From a virus: a stretch of DNA of 36,648 nt. The notes under the pieces are model-generated. The model made no database searches. It saw only the letters and a program-made list of their open reading frames with translations, and was not told where the DNA came from. Below, in pieces: positions 22,535-32,257 of the stretch (position 1 is the stretch's first letter; the number at the start of each line of letters is the position of its first letter). The DNA lies in the IMG/VR virus record IMGVR_UViG_3300024255_000073, positions 1-36,648 of that record; one strand, written 5' to 3'. A program made the position numbers and the translations under genes.

Positions 22535-25500
22535 ATGAAGTTCACAGGTATAGACCCAAATGGTATTAATCAAATAAGTCAATCTTTACTATCCATTGAT
22601 GTAAATGGTGTAGAACAAATGACTATATCAACCGCATCGGTTGGTGTTAATACTTCATTGGATGTAGATAATATTGTAACTGCAAGGGAATTTACAGGTT
22701 CTTTTAGTGGTTCTATACAAGGTGATGGAAGTGGACTTACTAACATACCAGTATCCTCTTTAGATGGAGATGTAACAAGAATATCGTTAGGAAATGCAAC
22801 TGCATCTATCGATGAAACCAAACTTTCAATAAATGTACAAACTGATATAACTGGTGCATTAAATGTAAGTGCATTAGTATCTGCCTCTGCATTCAAGGGA
22901 GATGGTTCTCAAATAACAAATATTTCTGCTGGTGCAATTGGTGATATAGATAAATTAAAATCTGGTTCTGCTGAAGCAGTAATTTCTCCAAACTTAGGAT
23001 TACAAGTTAATGTAAAAACCGATATAGATAGTACATTAGATGTAACTGGAAATACTACATTAGATAGTGATTTAAGTGTTGGAGGAGAAGCAAGTATAAC
23101 TGGAGACCTAAATGTAACTGGTAGAATAGTAACTACTGAATTACAAACAACATTCATATCTTCATCTGTAATTTATTCATCAGGTTCAAATACTTTTGGA
23201 GATGCTAGTGATGATAGACAAGAATTTACAGGTTCAGTTCATATAAAAGATAGTATACAAATACCTTCATATTCATCAGACCCAGTAAGTGGTGAAATTG
23301 GAGAAATTTACTACAATACCTCAGATACAAACATTTATAGATACACATCAGAAGGATGGGAACCTGCCGCAGGAACAAGTGGAACAAGTGGAACATCTGG
23401 TTCTAGTGGAACAAGTGGAACAAGTGGTTCGAGTGGAACAACTGGTTCTGATGGTACAAGTGGAAGTGGAGGAACATCTGGTTCTAGTGGTACGAGTGGA
23501 AGTGGAGGAACATCTGGTTCTAGTGGAACATCTGGTTCTAGTGGTTCTAGTGGAAGTAGTGGAACAAGTGGGTCAAGTGGTTCAAGTGGAAGTAGTGGTT
23601 CAAGTGGGTCATCTGGTTCTTCGGGTTCTTCTGGTTCAAGTGGAACAAGTGGTAGTGGAGGTACAAGTGGTCAAGATGGTTCTTCTGGTTCAAGTGGAAC
23701 AAGTGGAACAAGTGGTTCATCAGGAACTAGTGGGTCAAGTGGAACATCTGGTTCAAGTGGTATAGATGGTGAAAGTGGTTCAAGTGGAGAAGATGGAAAC
23801 CCAGGTACAAGTGGTTCTAGTGGAACGAGTGGAACGAGTGGTTCAAGTGGGTCATCTGGTTCAAGTGGTATAAGTGGAGGAGCAGGACAAAGTGGTTCTA
23901 GTGGTTCTAGTGGAACGAGTGGAACGAGTGGTTCTAGTGGTTCTAGTGGTTTAACTGGAGAGACTGGTTCAAGTGGTTCAAGTGGAACATCAGGTACATC
24001 TGGTTCAAGTGGTATAACTGGAGCAGGTGGTGGAGATGGAACATCAGGTTCATCTGGTAGTGGAGGAACAAGTGGTTCTAGTGGTTCTAGTGGAACAAGT
24101 GGTACTTCTGCAACTGGTGGTAGTGGTGGTACGGCAGGTACTGCTGGTACATCTGGTTCTAGTGGAAGTAGTGGTTCAAGTGGTTCAAGTGGTTCAAGTG
24201 GAGTTGATGGAGAAGATGGAGAGATTGGTTCTTCAGGTTCAGCAGGTTCAAGTGGAACAAGTGGAAGTAGTGGAACAAGTGGTACTTCTGGTTCTAGTGG
24301 TGAAAGTGGAAGTTCTGGTTCAAGTGGAACAAGTGGAACTTCTGGAAGTAGTGGAACGAGTGGAGAAGATGGAGACCCAGGTACAAGTGGTTCGAGTGGG
24401 TCATCTGGTTCAAGTGGAGAAGACGGAAACCCAGGTACAAGTGGTTCAAGTGGAACTTCTGGTAGTGGTGGTTCGAGTGGTACATCTGGTTCAAGTGGAA
24501 CTTCTGGTAGTGGTGGTTCAAGTGGTACATCTGGTTCAAGTGGAACGAGTGGAGAAGATGGAGACCCAGGTACAAGTGGTTCAAGTGGAAGTAGTGGAAC
24601 TTCTGGTTCTGGTGGGACAAGTGGAAGTGGAGGAACTTCTGGTTCTGGTGGAACAAGTGGAACAAGTGGAACAAGTGGAAGTAGTGGAAGTAGTGGATTA
24701 CTTTCTCTAACTGGTAATACTGATAATGGTGTAATTACATTAAATGGTACTGCACCAAACGCAACTGTTGAAAGTAATCTTACTTTTGATGGTACAACAT
24801 TAAACATAACAGGTAACTTAAATGTAACGGGTACACAAACAAGTGTAAATACCGAAACAATTTTGTTAGCAGATAATATTATAACTCTTAATTCAAACTT
24901 TACATCAGGTACTCCTTCAGAGGATGCTGGTATAGAAGTTTTAAGAGGAGGTTCAACAACTAAAAAATTCTTTTGGGATGAATCAGCAGATAGATGGTAT
25001 GCCGATGATGGTTTAGAATCAAACAATCTTTATTTAAGTGGAGTAGCAAATCCAACAATCTTTTTCAATGGTTCTTCGGATGCTGGTATTGATATGGCTA
25101 TCAAAGCAACACCTGAAGGATTGGATTTCTACGAACCAGAAGATGGAAACAAAATACATTTCCAAGTTTTAGATGATACTGGTGTAAATGCAGTGTATGG
25201 ATATAAACTAAATGGTACAGAGGTAATCGATACTTCTAGAAACTTAGTTAATATTGGTACTATTAATACTGGACAAGGTGCTACTGAAGTTCATTTAATG
25301 AACCAAAACATTCGTACTTCTGATTCTCCAACATTTGTTGACTTAAATTTAAGTGGTGGTGGTTTATTATTGTATTCTCCTAATGGAGGTAGATTAAATT
25401 GGGATGCAAGAGACCAAGGAGATGGTGCAAGAATTCACAAATGGAATAGAAATTATCAAGATACTGCTTATTTAGCATATTATGAAAATTGGTATGATGG

Positions 25501-28500
25501 TAATTCTTATCATTCAATTGGTATTGATGGTAATAGATGGAAATTATCGGATGGTTTAGATGTTAGTGGTACATTAACAGCAACTTCAATTGATACTGGT
25601 CAAGGTGCAACTGAAGTTTACTTAATGAATCAAAATTTAAGAACATCAGATTCTCCAACTTTTGTTGGATTGACTTTAAGTAGTACATTAGACTTTGGTT
25701 CATCAAACGCAAATATTAAATTATCAAGAGGTGGTTTTATTACATTCTATGAAGATGGAAACGCAAGGCATTCAATTGGTAGTAGAAATGCTAGTGGTGC
25801 AGAGGCCGATGATTTAAGAATTAACTCATATGGTGCTGTTTATATTAACTTAGATTCTAATAATAATAATACTTCAGGTGCTGATTTTGAAATTGGTAGA
25901 CATGGTAATGATACTGGTACAATCTCCAACTTATTTACTTTAAGTGGTGAAACTGGTGAGGCAACATTTGCAAATGTAGTAAATGCAACAGCAGTAAATA
26001 CTGGTCAAGGTGATAATGAGTTGTACGCAATGAATCAAAATGTTCGTACTTCTGACAATGTTACCTTCAACCAAGTAAATGCAACATTTGTAGGTAATGT
26101 ACAAGGAACTGCTGATAGAGCAGAGGCAGTTGATTCAAATGATACTAGAGGTACAAATGATTTACCAAATAGTAAAGAAAGGGGTGTTTACTTTGATTTC
26201 AAAAGTAATGCAACCAATGGATTAAGTGATGGTGGTGCGTATAACGGACAAATGCATTGGAGAAGTTATGGTGGTGGTTCTGATTTAAGTGGTGGTTACC
26301 CAATTCAGATTTCATATACTGCTAGTGGTAGATTATGGAGTAGGTTAGGAACTGGTACTACAACTTGGGGTAGTTGGAGACAAATATTAGATAGTGTATC
26401 TCAACCATATGCTTATAATATGAACCAAAATGTTCGTACATCTGATTCACCAACATTCTCAAATCTATATATTGATGCATATCTTTATCATAGTGGTGAT
26501 ACCAACACTTACCTACGGATGGTGGGTGGAGATGATATGCAGTTAGTTGCTGGTGGTAGACAAATGTTAAGAATGGATGAGGGTACTAATCCAGATGTTC
26601 TTGAATTAGGAGATTCATCTACAATTACTCGTTTCAGTTCTTGGATAGGATATGGTACGGGAATTAGAACTTCTTATTTATATATCAGAGGTGGTGGTAA
26701 CAACAATGTTGTAAGTAGATTAGTGTACATAAATGGTAGTAATGTTGCTTCAAATAGTAGAGGTTTACAACTAACCATAATTAGAGCATCAGATTTAGCA
26801 GTTGTTTCTACTACATCATACGATACCTACGGAAGTTCAACAGCATCAAACAATCTTGCTAACGCAATCAATGGTGTATCGAGAGACCAAATTGGTATTC
26901 TGACTTCATATGATGCATGGGAACTTAATGTAACTGGAAATCTTAGAACAGCAGCCTTAAATGTAGGTTTAACAAAACTTGGAGCATATTCCGCAGGTGG
27001 TTCTCGTAGACCTTATGCTGCAATATTCCATGGAACAAATGATACTGGTAATGCTACAACAAAAGATGTAATTGAAAGAATGGAGTCTGATGATGCGGAT
27101 GCAAATACAGCAGCAATTTCAACTACTATTTCAACCGATGGTTCTTATATTTCAATTGGTGGTGTATCATCAACAAATGCTTTATATTCTGCTCAATCAA
27201 CAACCGAAGACCCAACAGTAATTGTAGATAGTGGTAATAATGTCATAATTGGACAAACTGCAATATCTTACACAAGTTCAGACAACAGTGGTGTAGTATA
27301 TGGAGGACCAACAAATAATAAACTTCACATTAATGGTTCAATTCAATTAACAGGTAACTCTGATGCTATTGTATTTGGTAGAGGTACTGCAACATTCCTT
27401 AAAGATGAAGAACTTGGATTCGGCTGGGGTGGTGGTTGGTATATGCAAGACAGTACTTACCTTAGAGCAAGAAATAATAAAATTATTTATACTACTGGTG
27501 AAGTTAGAGGTAGTTTATTTAGAGATGCTGCAAACGATTCTTATTACTTAGACCCAGATAGTTTTTCTCAGTTATATACAGTTAGAGCAGTAGATGCATT
27601 CCGAAGTGATAGATATGAAAACACTGTTGGACAATTTCTATTCAGAGATGCTACTAGCTCAGGACCAGGTAGACACTTAAACTTATGGGATTCAACTGGT
27701 GACCCATCGCAAGCAGATGGAACTGTGACTGGTATTTCATGGGGTCGTAGAAGTGATAGCCAACCATATTATATGATTTATACCGATAAGGAAAATTATA
27801 ATGGTAACTATTCTAAATTAAGAATAAACTGGCATACTGGTATTCAAATTGGTGCATCTCAAAGTTATGGTGGTACTCGATTCTATAATGATTCAAGGAG
27901 AGGTACTGGAGGAGGTTCAGAAATTTTCTCGGTTGGTAGAGGTGATTCTCATGTAAGAGTAAATCAAAACCTTTATGTATCTACAAACAATACAACAGGT
28001 CAAGGTATTTTCCTTGCTGATGATGGTTCGATTGTAGACAACAATGATGCTTATGTAACAATGAGATTTACATATGGTGTTAGAATTACAAATGATAATA
28101 ACTCTAATACTACAATAACCACATTATCATCTGGTAGAAGTGGTTCATCACATACATATTTCCACTCAGACCAAGCAAGAAATATTGGTTGGGGTACAAC
28201 AACCCCACAAGCACCAATTCACCTTTATAGAAGTGGATTAGGAGGAAATACGGGTTATACTGATATGTTGAGATTAGAAATTAATAGAAGTGACCATGGA
28301 GCAGTTCCATCGGGTCCATCTATTCTTTTCAAAGACCAAGATACTAACAACTCAACTAATGAGGCAAGAATCTCCATGATGACCGTAAATGATTCGGATT
28401 ATGGAGATAATGATGAAGCGGCATCAAATTTATTGTTTGATACAACTAATGGTGGTTCTTCATCTACTAAGATGATTATAACTGGTAGAGGTAATATTGG

Positions 28501-31174
28501 TATAAACACTGTTAATCCTGGATATAAATTAGATGTAAATGGTAATGTTAGAGCTGCATACTATGATATTAACAATAGTAGTACACGATTAGAAGAAGGT
28601 AGTGGTAATGCTCTAAGAATGAGAACCAACTCTGGATATGTTGATATGGGGCCAATGAATACTTCATACGCACACTTCCAAACTGATAGAGGTAACTTCT
28701 ATTTCAATCGTAACACTTACATCGATGGAACTCTTTACACTTATAGTGGTAATACAAGAATGGAGAAACAAGCAATTTACTCTCCAATTTACTATGATGT
28801 AAATAGTCCTGGATATTATGGTGATTTTGCATCCACTTCAAGAATGAATGTGATTAATGCAAATCAATATCAACTACCACAAAACCCAGTTGGTGTTAAT
28901 TATGGTAGTGGAGCATCCGCAGTACCACCTTATTATATTGGACAACAACGAGGTGATAATGATGCTTGGAAAATATATGGTGAATCACCAGCTGGTTCTA
29001 ACACAGGTACATTGGTTCTTCAATCTGAAGATGACTATGATAATAATGAAAGAATTGTTCTTAGATTTAAGAGAACTTATAGTGGTTATCCTGCAAATGA
29101 TACATTAGATGCAAGATACAATGGTGCTTACATTAATGGATTCTTACAAATATCATCTTCCCTTAATGCACCTGGAAATATTTTTATCCAAAATACTTCT
29201 CCAACAATTTATTTAAGAGATACTGACCATCGTTCATCGATGATTCACCAAAACTCTAACATATTCTATGTGTTAAGAGGTTCTGGTAATAACTCAACAA
29301 CTTGGTCAACTTACAATGGATATTGGCCATTAGAACTTAGAATGGATAATAACAATGCTACATTTGGTGGTGCTGTTACTGCAATTTACAATATGGATGC
29401 AGAATCATTCCGTGATAGAAACAACACGGGATATTTCTTAAATCCAGCATCGGATAGAAGTTCTAATATCAATGGATTTACTTCAAGAACAAAAGATACA
29501 TTAGGTATTACAGGCAAATACAATAGACCTCGTTCATCGATTACTGGTGATACTAACTATTGGACTGGTGCTATGGGTTGGGGTCGAGAAGATTTTAACA
29601 CAGTAATGACTTGGGGTAGTGGTTTCTTTGATACTTGGTCAAATCCAGCAAATGAACCACCTGATACTTCTCACTATGTAGGTGTTCAAGCATATCACTA
29701 TACAAATGCATATAATAGTGGTTATGGTTGGCAAATGGCAGGTGGTGTAACTGATTCACTTTGGTGGAGACATTCTTGGCCAAACAATAGTGGTTGGTTT
29801 AAGATTGCAATGTATGAAAACAATGCATCAACTGGTAACTTCTACGCAACTCGTTACTATGATTCGAATAGTACTTCTTATTATGGTGACTTTGCATCGG
29901 TATCATATATGAATGATTTAAGAGTAAATATCATGTATGATAGAGAAAATACTTCATACTATTTTGGTAGTGGTCAAGGTTCTGCAAGAGCAAACACGAT
30001 GAGAGCATGGGAGTTCTATGCAGACAATTGGTTTAGAAATTATAACAGTGGTGAAGGTTTATATAACCAAGCAACTGCAATGCATTGGTATTCTGATTCA
30101 AATCGAAGATGGAGAATGTATTCAACTCAATCTACATCTGAAATTTATATAACAACTTCGGGTAATAATCTAAGAGGTTATGTTTATGCTGATAATAGTA
30201 ATAACATTGGTTTCTTAGATTCTGATGGAAATTGGGCAGTAAGAGTTGCAAGAGATTCTTATGTAGAATTAAGAGATAACAACGAAGTAACATTCAGAGC
30301 TGGTCAAGGTGGTGTAGATGGTAATTATGGTACTGTTCAGACTCATGGTGGAGGTAAAGGTGGTTGGGAAGGATACTCAATCAATGCAAGATATGTGTTC
30401 ATGTCAGCAGATAGTAGCCAATGTGGTATCTATAATGATATAGATAACGAATGGATGTTCTATGCTGAAAGAAATGGTAACTCTTATATGTACCATAATG
30501 GTACTTGGCAATTCTACGCTGCATCATATGGTATGTATGTAAGAGACCAAGTAAGAGCAAATATTTACTATGACCACAACACTTCATATTATATGAATAT
30601 GGATAGTGTGTCATATGTGAATGACTTTAGACCAAACATTATATATGATAGAAATAATACTGGTTATTATGTAAATGGAGATTCTACTTCAAGAATGTAT
30701 AGAATTAATGCAAATTATCTATACGCATATGGTTGGGTTTACGCACAGGACAACGTAATTGCATACTATTCTGATGAAAGGTTAAAAGATAAAATTGGTA
30801 ATATTGAAAATCCATTAGATAAAATTTTATCACTAAATGGATTCTACTATACCAACAATGAGTTAGCAAAATCGGTTGGATATACTAAAGAAGAAAAACA
30901 ACTTGGTTTATCGGCACAAGAAGTACAAGCAATTTTACCAGAAATTGTACATCTTGCTCCATTTGATACTAAGTTTGATGAAGATGGAAATCCAATAGGG
31001 TCTAAATCAGGTGAAAATTATTTAACTATTGACTATGATAAGTTAGTACCATTACTAGTTGAGGGTATTAAGGAACAAAATAGTATAGTAAAATCACAAA
31101 ATGAAAAAATAGAATATTTATCTAAAGAAGTATCTGAATTAAAGGATATGGTTAATAAATTAATTAATAAATAA
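22535..31174 (+). CDS. Giant tail fibre with collagen-like stalk and C-terminal S74 self-cleaving chaperone
   Basis: This protein has 2,879 residues. Residues 1-279 are fibre-base beta repeats (FTGSFSGSIQGDGSGLTNIP, SSGSNTFGD). Residues 280-720 are collagen-like, 147 triplets in unbroken phase. After residue 740 come NITGNLNVTGTQTSVNTETI, then four units with (D/N)TGQG....MNQN(I/L/V)RTSDSPTF, and a long shaft with about eight copies of YYD.N(S/T)..YY near the C-terminus. The last 134 residues are an S74 intramolecular chaperone: SDERLKDKIGNIENPLDKIL, then GLSAQEVQAILPEIV, YLTIDYDKLVPLLVEGI and a C-terminal coiled coil (QNEKIEYLSKEVSELKDMV). In this family cleavage occurs before the serine of S-D-x-R-x-K, here S2746, releasing the chaperone after trimerisation. 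It is probably a receptor-binding fibre. Confidence 0.9.
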   Translation: MKFTGIDPNGINQISQSLLSIDVNGVEQMTISTASVGVNTSLDVDNIVTAREFTGSFSGSIQGDGSGLTNIPVSSLDGDVTRISLGNATASIDETKLSINVQTDITGALNVSALVSASAFKGDGSQITNISAGAIGDIDKLKSGSAEAVISPNLGLQVNVKTDIDSTLDVTGNTTLDSDLSVGGEASITGDLNVTGRIVTTELQTTFISSSVIYSSGSNTFGDASDDRQEFTGSVHIKDSIQIPSYSSDPVSGEIGEIYYNTSDTNIYRYTSEGWEPAAGTSGTSGTSGSSGTSGTSGSSGTTGSDGTSGSGGTSGSSGTSGSGGTSGSSGTSGSSGSSGSSGTSGSSGSSGSSGSSGSSGSSGSSGSSGTSGSGGTSGQDGSSGSSGTSGTSGSSGTSGSSGTSGSSGIDGESGSSGEDGNPGTSGSSGTSGTSGSSGSSGSSGISGGAGQSGSSGSSGTSGTSGSSGSSGLTGETGSSGSSGTSGTSGSSGITGAGGGDGTSGSSGSGGTSGSSGSSGTSGTSATGGSGGTAGTAGTSGSSGSSGSSGSSGSSGVDGEDGEIGSSGSAGSSGTSGSSGTSGTSGSSGESGSSGSSGTSGTSGSSGTSGEDGDPGTSGSSGSSGSSGEDGNPGTSGSSGTSGSGGSSGTSGSSGTSGSGGSSGTSGSSGTSGEDGDPGTSGSSGSSGTSGSGGTSGSGGTSGSGGTSGTSGTSGSSGSSGLLSLTGNTDNGVITLNGTAPNATVESNLTFDGTTLNITGNLNVTGTQTSVNTETILLADNIITLNSNFTSGTPSEDAGIEVLRGGSTTKKFFWDESADRWYADDGLESNNLYLSGVANPTIFFNGSSDAGIDMAIKATPEGLDFYEPEDGNKIHFQVLDDTGVNAVYGYKLNGTEVIDTSRNLVNIGTINTGQGATEVHLMNQNIRTSDSPTFVDLNLSGGGLLLYSPNGGRLNWDARDQGDGARIHKWNRNYQDTAYLAYYENWYDGNSYHSIGIDGNRWKLSDGLDVSGTLTATSIDTGQGATEVYLMNQNLRTSDSPTFVGLTLSSTLDFGSSNANIKLSRGGFITFYEDGNARHSIGSRNASGAEADDLRINSYGAVYINLDSNNNNTSGADFEIGRHGNDTGTISNLFTLSGETGEATFANVVNATAVNTGQGDNELYAMNQNVRTSDNVTFNQVNATFVGNVQGTADRAEAVDSNDTRGTNDLPNSKERGVYFDFKSNATNGLSDGGAYNGQMHWRSYGGGSDLSGGYPIQISYTASGRLWSRLGTGTTTWGSWRQILDSVSQPYAYNMNQNVRTSDSPTFSNLYIDAYLYHSGDTNTYLRMVGGDDMQLVAGGRQMLRMDEGTNPDVLELGDSSTITRFSSWIGYGTGIRTSYLYIRGGGNNNVVSRLVYINGSNVASNSRGLQLTIIRASDLAVVSTTSYDTYGSSTASNNLANAINGVSRDQIGILTSYDAWELNVTGNLRTAALNVGLTKLGAYSAGGSRRPYAAIFHGTNDTGNATTKDVIERMESDDADANTAAISTTISTDGSYISIGGVSSTNALYSAQSTTEDPTVIVDSGNNVIIGQTAISYTSSDNSGVVYGGPTNNKLHINGSIQLTGNSDAIVFGRGTATFLKDEELGFGWGGGWYMQDSTYLRARNNKIIYTTGEVRGSLFRDAANDSYYLDPDSFSQLYTVRAVDAFRSDRYENTVGQFLFRDATSSGPGRHLNLWDSTGDPSQADGTVTGISWGRRSDSQPYYMIYTDKENYNGNYSKLRINWHTGIQIGASQSYGGTRFYNDSRRGTGGGSEIFSVGRGDSHVRVNQNLYVSTNNTTGQGIFLADDGSIVDNNDAYVTMRFTYGVRITNDNNSNTTITTLSSGRSGSSHTYFHSDQARNIGWGTTTPQAPIHLYRSGLGGNTGYTDMLRLEINRSDHGAVPSGPSILFKDQDTNNSTNEARISMMTVNDSDYGDNDEAASNLLFDTTNGGSSSTKMIITGRGNIGINTVNPGYKLDVNGNVRAAYYDINNSSTRLEEGSGNALRMRTNSGYVDMGPMNTSYAHFQTDRGNFYFNRNTYIDGTLYTYSGNTRMEKQAIYSPIYYDVNSPGYYGDFASTSRMNVINANQYQLPQNPVGVNYGSGASAVPPYYIGQQRGDNDAWKIYGESPAGSNTGTLVLQSEDDYDNNERIVLRFKRTYSGYPANDTLDARYNGAYINGFLQISSSLNAPGNIFIQNTSPTIYLRDTDHRSSMIHQNSNIFYVLRGSGNNSTTWSTYNGYWPLELRMDNNNATFGGAVTAIYNMDAESFRDRNNTGYFLNPASDRSSNINGFTSRTKDTLGITGKYNRPRSSITGDTNYWTGAMGWGREDFNTVMTWGSGFFDTWSNPANEPPDTSHYVGVQAYHYTNAYNSGYGWQMAGGVTDSLWWRHSWPNNSGWFKIAMYENNASTGNFYATRYYDSNSTSYYGDFASVSYMNDLRVNIMYDRENTSYYFGSGQGSARANTMRAWEFYADNWFRNYNSGEGLYNQATAMHWYSDSNRRWRMYSTQSTSEIYITTSGNNLRGYVYADNSNNIGFLDSDGNWAVRVARDSYVELRDNNEVTFRAGQGGVDGNYGTVQTHGGGKGGWEGYSINARYVFMSADSSQCGIYNDIDNEWMFYAERNGNSYMYHNGTWQFYAASYGMYVRDQVRANIYYDHNTSYYMNMDSVSYVNDFRPNIIYDRNNTGYYVNGDSTSRMYRINANYLYAYGWVYAQDNVIAYYSDERLKDKIGNIENPLDKILSLNGFYYTNNELAKSVGYTKEEKQLGLSAQEVQAILPEIVHLAPFDTKFDEDGNPIGSKSGENYLTIDYDKLVPLLVEGIKEQNSIVKSQNEKIEYLSKEVSELKDMVNKLINK
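23372..24694 (+). repeat. Collagen-like stalk, 147 triplets
   Basis: 1,323 nt give 441 residues in constant G-X-Y phase, mostly GTS and GSS. Charged or proline-bearing triplets are rare and clustered, for example GEDGNPG and GEDGDPG, and prolines are few. One glycine is replaced by alanine (GTSATGG). No GTLFG-type breaks are present, unlike the stalk in the other giant fibre. Confidence 0.9.
25250..26460 (+). repeat. TGQG...MNQN.RTSDSPTF fibre repeats (4 copies)
   Basis: Four copies (near 25256, 25590, 25999 and 26410) of a module in which (I/V)NTGQG....L..MNQN(I/L/V)RTSDSPTF links successive beta domains. The fourth lacks the TGQG part (YAYNMNQNVRTSDSPTF). RTSDSPTF linkers are widespread in phage fibres. 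Confidence 0.8.
27520..30720 (+). repeat. YYD.N.T.YY fibre shaft repeats (about 8 copies)
   Basis: The motif (I/M/Y)YD.N(S/N)T.YY, often followed by GDFAS.S.MN, recurs in the distal shaft (for example YYDVNSPGYYGDFASTSRMN and YYDSNSTSYYGDFASVSYMN). It continues up to the S74 domain and probably forms a repeated beta shaft. Confidence 0.75.
30770..31171 (+). other. S74 intramolecular chaperone domain
   Basis: Residues 2746-2879. The predicted cleavage serine is S2746 of YYSDERLKDKI, with D2747, R2749 and K2751 conserved. The family motif GLSAQEVQ..LPE(I/V) and the terminal coiled coil are present. The first base given is the serine codon. Confidence 0.9.
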
Positions 31175-31177
31175 AAA

Positions 31178-31576
31178 ATGGCTGTAACTTATAGTTGGAG
31201 ATTAAAAAGTTTAAGAAAAGCAGATAAACAAACAATGTATTCTGGTTCTCAAGAAACTGTTAATGACTACGTTTTTCAAACTTATTGGTATAAAACTGGA
31301 ATAGATGATTCTTTTCAAAACCAAGATGGAGATAATATCTCTGCAACATTTGAAGGAGCAACACCATTTACAATTTCTGAAACATACAATCCAGATGCGT
31401 ATACCTCATATAATGACTTAACACAAAATGAAATTTTAGATTGGGTTTTTGCAGAAATTTCTGGTAGTGAGGGTTATGCAGAACATATTGATGAAAGAAT
31501 CGAGAGTATGTTAGAAGAACAAAGACAATGGAATGAAGTACGAATCGAAAGTGGTTCATTTCCTTGGGAAGAATAG
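31178..31576 (+). CDS. Small conserved phage protein of unknown function
   Basis: This 132-aa protein starts 3 nt after the S74 fibre stop (TAA aaa ATG), so the two are probably co-translated. The order VTYSWRLKSLRKA, DYVFQTYWYKTGID, ATFEGATPFTIS, Y.SYNDLTQNEILDWVFAEI and HIDERIESMLEEQ resembles a family of small proteins often found next to tail genes in marine phages (pattern YTW..........V..V.W...G.D.......G...L, then DLT...V..W). I recognise the pattern but not a proven function. The acidic C-terminus ends with SGSFPWEE. It terminates with TAG. Confidence 0.65.
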   Translation: MAVTYSWRLKSLRKADKQTMYSGSQETVNDYVFQTYWYKTGIDDSFQNQDGDNISATFEGATPFTISETYNPDAYTSYNDLTQNEILDWVFAEISGSEGYAEHIDERIESMLEEQRQWNEVRIESGSFPWEE

Positions 31577-31580
31577 AAAT

Positions 31581-31600
31581 AACACTTTAATTTGTGTTTT
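31581..31600 (+). terminator. Possible weak terminator
   Basis: AACAC and GTGTT pair across an 8-nt loop (tttaattt), followed by a short T run that is then broken by GAAAAAA. The stem is only 5 bp. It precedes the promoter-like element at 31614, which is the main reason to consider it. Confidence 0.3.
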
Positions 31601-31613
31601 GAAAAAACTAATA

Positions 31614-31623
31614 TATATTTATA
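31614..31623 (+). promoter_or_regulatory. TATATTTATA element (candidate late promoter) with strong RBS
   Basis: A perfect TATATTTATA ends 18 nt before the ATG at 31642. AAGGAG at 31623-31628 serves as Shine-Dalgarno, 13 nt before the start, so the two signals nearly overlap and the leader would be very short. Confidence 0.6.
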
Positions 31624-31641
31624 AGGAGTAAAGACAAAAAA

Positions 31642-32166
31642 ATGGCATTAATAATTAATACATCAATCGGAACATCTAAAGGTATCACTGATGAAGCATA
31701 TATTCGTATAGAATCATTTGAGTTTAGAAAAAATTTAGGATATATAAAAGTATTTCCTACATTATATATGAATTCAGGTTCAGCAGCAAGTGCATCATAT
31801 GAAGAATATGATGATAATAGACCTGATGCTGCAAACGAAGAATTAAAAGCAAAAAATGACAATATAGCAGAAATATATAAATTTGCTGTTACTGAATCAA
31901 TTACAAGAACAAGAGACTTTTCAAGAACATACTTAGTATCGGAATCAGTGGATGTTATGGTACCAGACCCTTCAAATCCTGGTACTGAGATTACACAATC
32001 AAATATTGATTACAGAAATCAAACAATTACCGGTAGTGAGGATTATACAACTGATTTAATTTCAACAAATCCAATATCAGGTATTAGTATCTATGACTTT
32101 GCTTATCCTTTATTAAAAGCAAAATTAGAAGAGAGTTTTGGTGACGGTAATGTTATAGATGGATAA
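31642..32166 (+). CDS. Conserved structural protein upstream of the sheath
   Basis: This 174-aa protein has its own promoter-like element and a clear AAGGAG. It begins MALIINTSIGTSKGITDEAYIRIESFEFRK and contains a central acidic helix-like stretch (AANEELKAKNDNIAEIYK). A segment SESVDVMVPDPSNPGTEI follows, then SIYDFAYPLLKAKLEESFGD near the C-terminus. I do not recognise a named family. Comparable small proteins sit in the neck or tail cluster of marine T4-like phages, and the position directly before the sheath suggests a tail, neck or terminator role. This is inference from context only. Confidence 0.6.
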   Translation: MALIINTSIGTSKGITDEAYIRIESFEFRKNLGYIKVFPTLYMNSGSAASASYEEYDDNRPDAANEELKAKNDNIAEIYKFAVTESITRTRDFSRTYLVSESVDVMVPDPSNPGTEITQSNIDYRNQTITGSEDYTTDLISTNPISGISIYDFAYPLLKAKLEESFGDGNVIDG

Positions 32167-32197
32167 ATAATTGAAATTACCTTTTGAGGATTTTCTT

Positions 32198-32207
32198 TAT
32201 ATTTATA
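32198..32207 (+). promoter_or_regulatory. TATATTTATA element (candidate late promoter for sheath)
   Basis: A perfect TATATTTATA ends 50 nt before the sheath ATG, the longest spacing of the set. The leader also has an inverted repeat (32214-32231) and a GGAG at 32244-32247, 10 nt before the start. Confidence 0.6.
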
Positions 32208-32213
32208 TGTGTA

Positions 32214-32231
32214 ATTTGATATTAGTCAAAT
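32214..32231 (+). other. Inverted repeat in the sheath leader
   Basis: ATTTGA and TCAAAT pair across the loop TATTAG. It lies between the promoter-like element and the Shine-Dalgarno, so it would be at or near the 5' end of the sheath mRNA. It may stabilise the message or bind a regulator; the stem is AT-rich and only 6 bp. Confidence 0.35.
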
Positions 32232-32257
32232 AATAATTTACTTGGAGAAATAATAAC

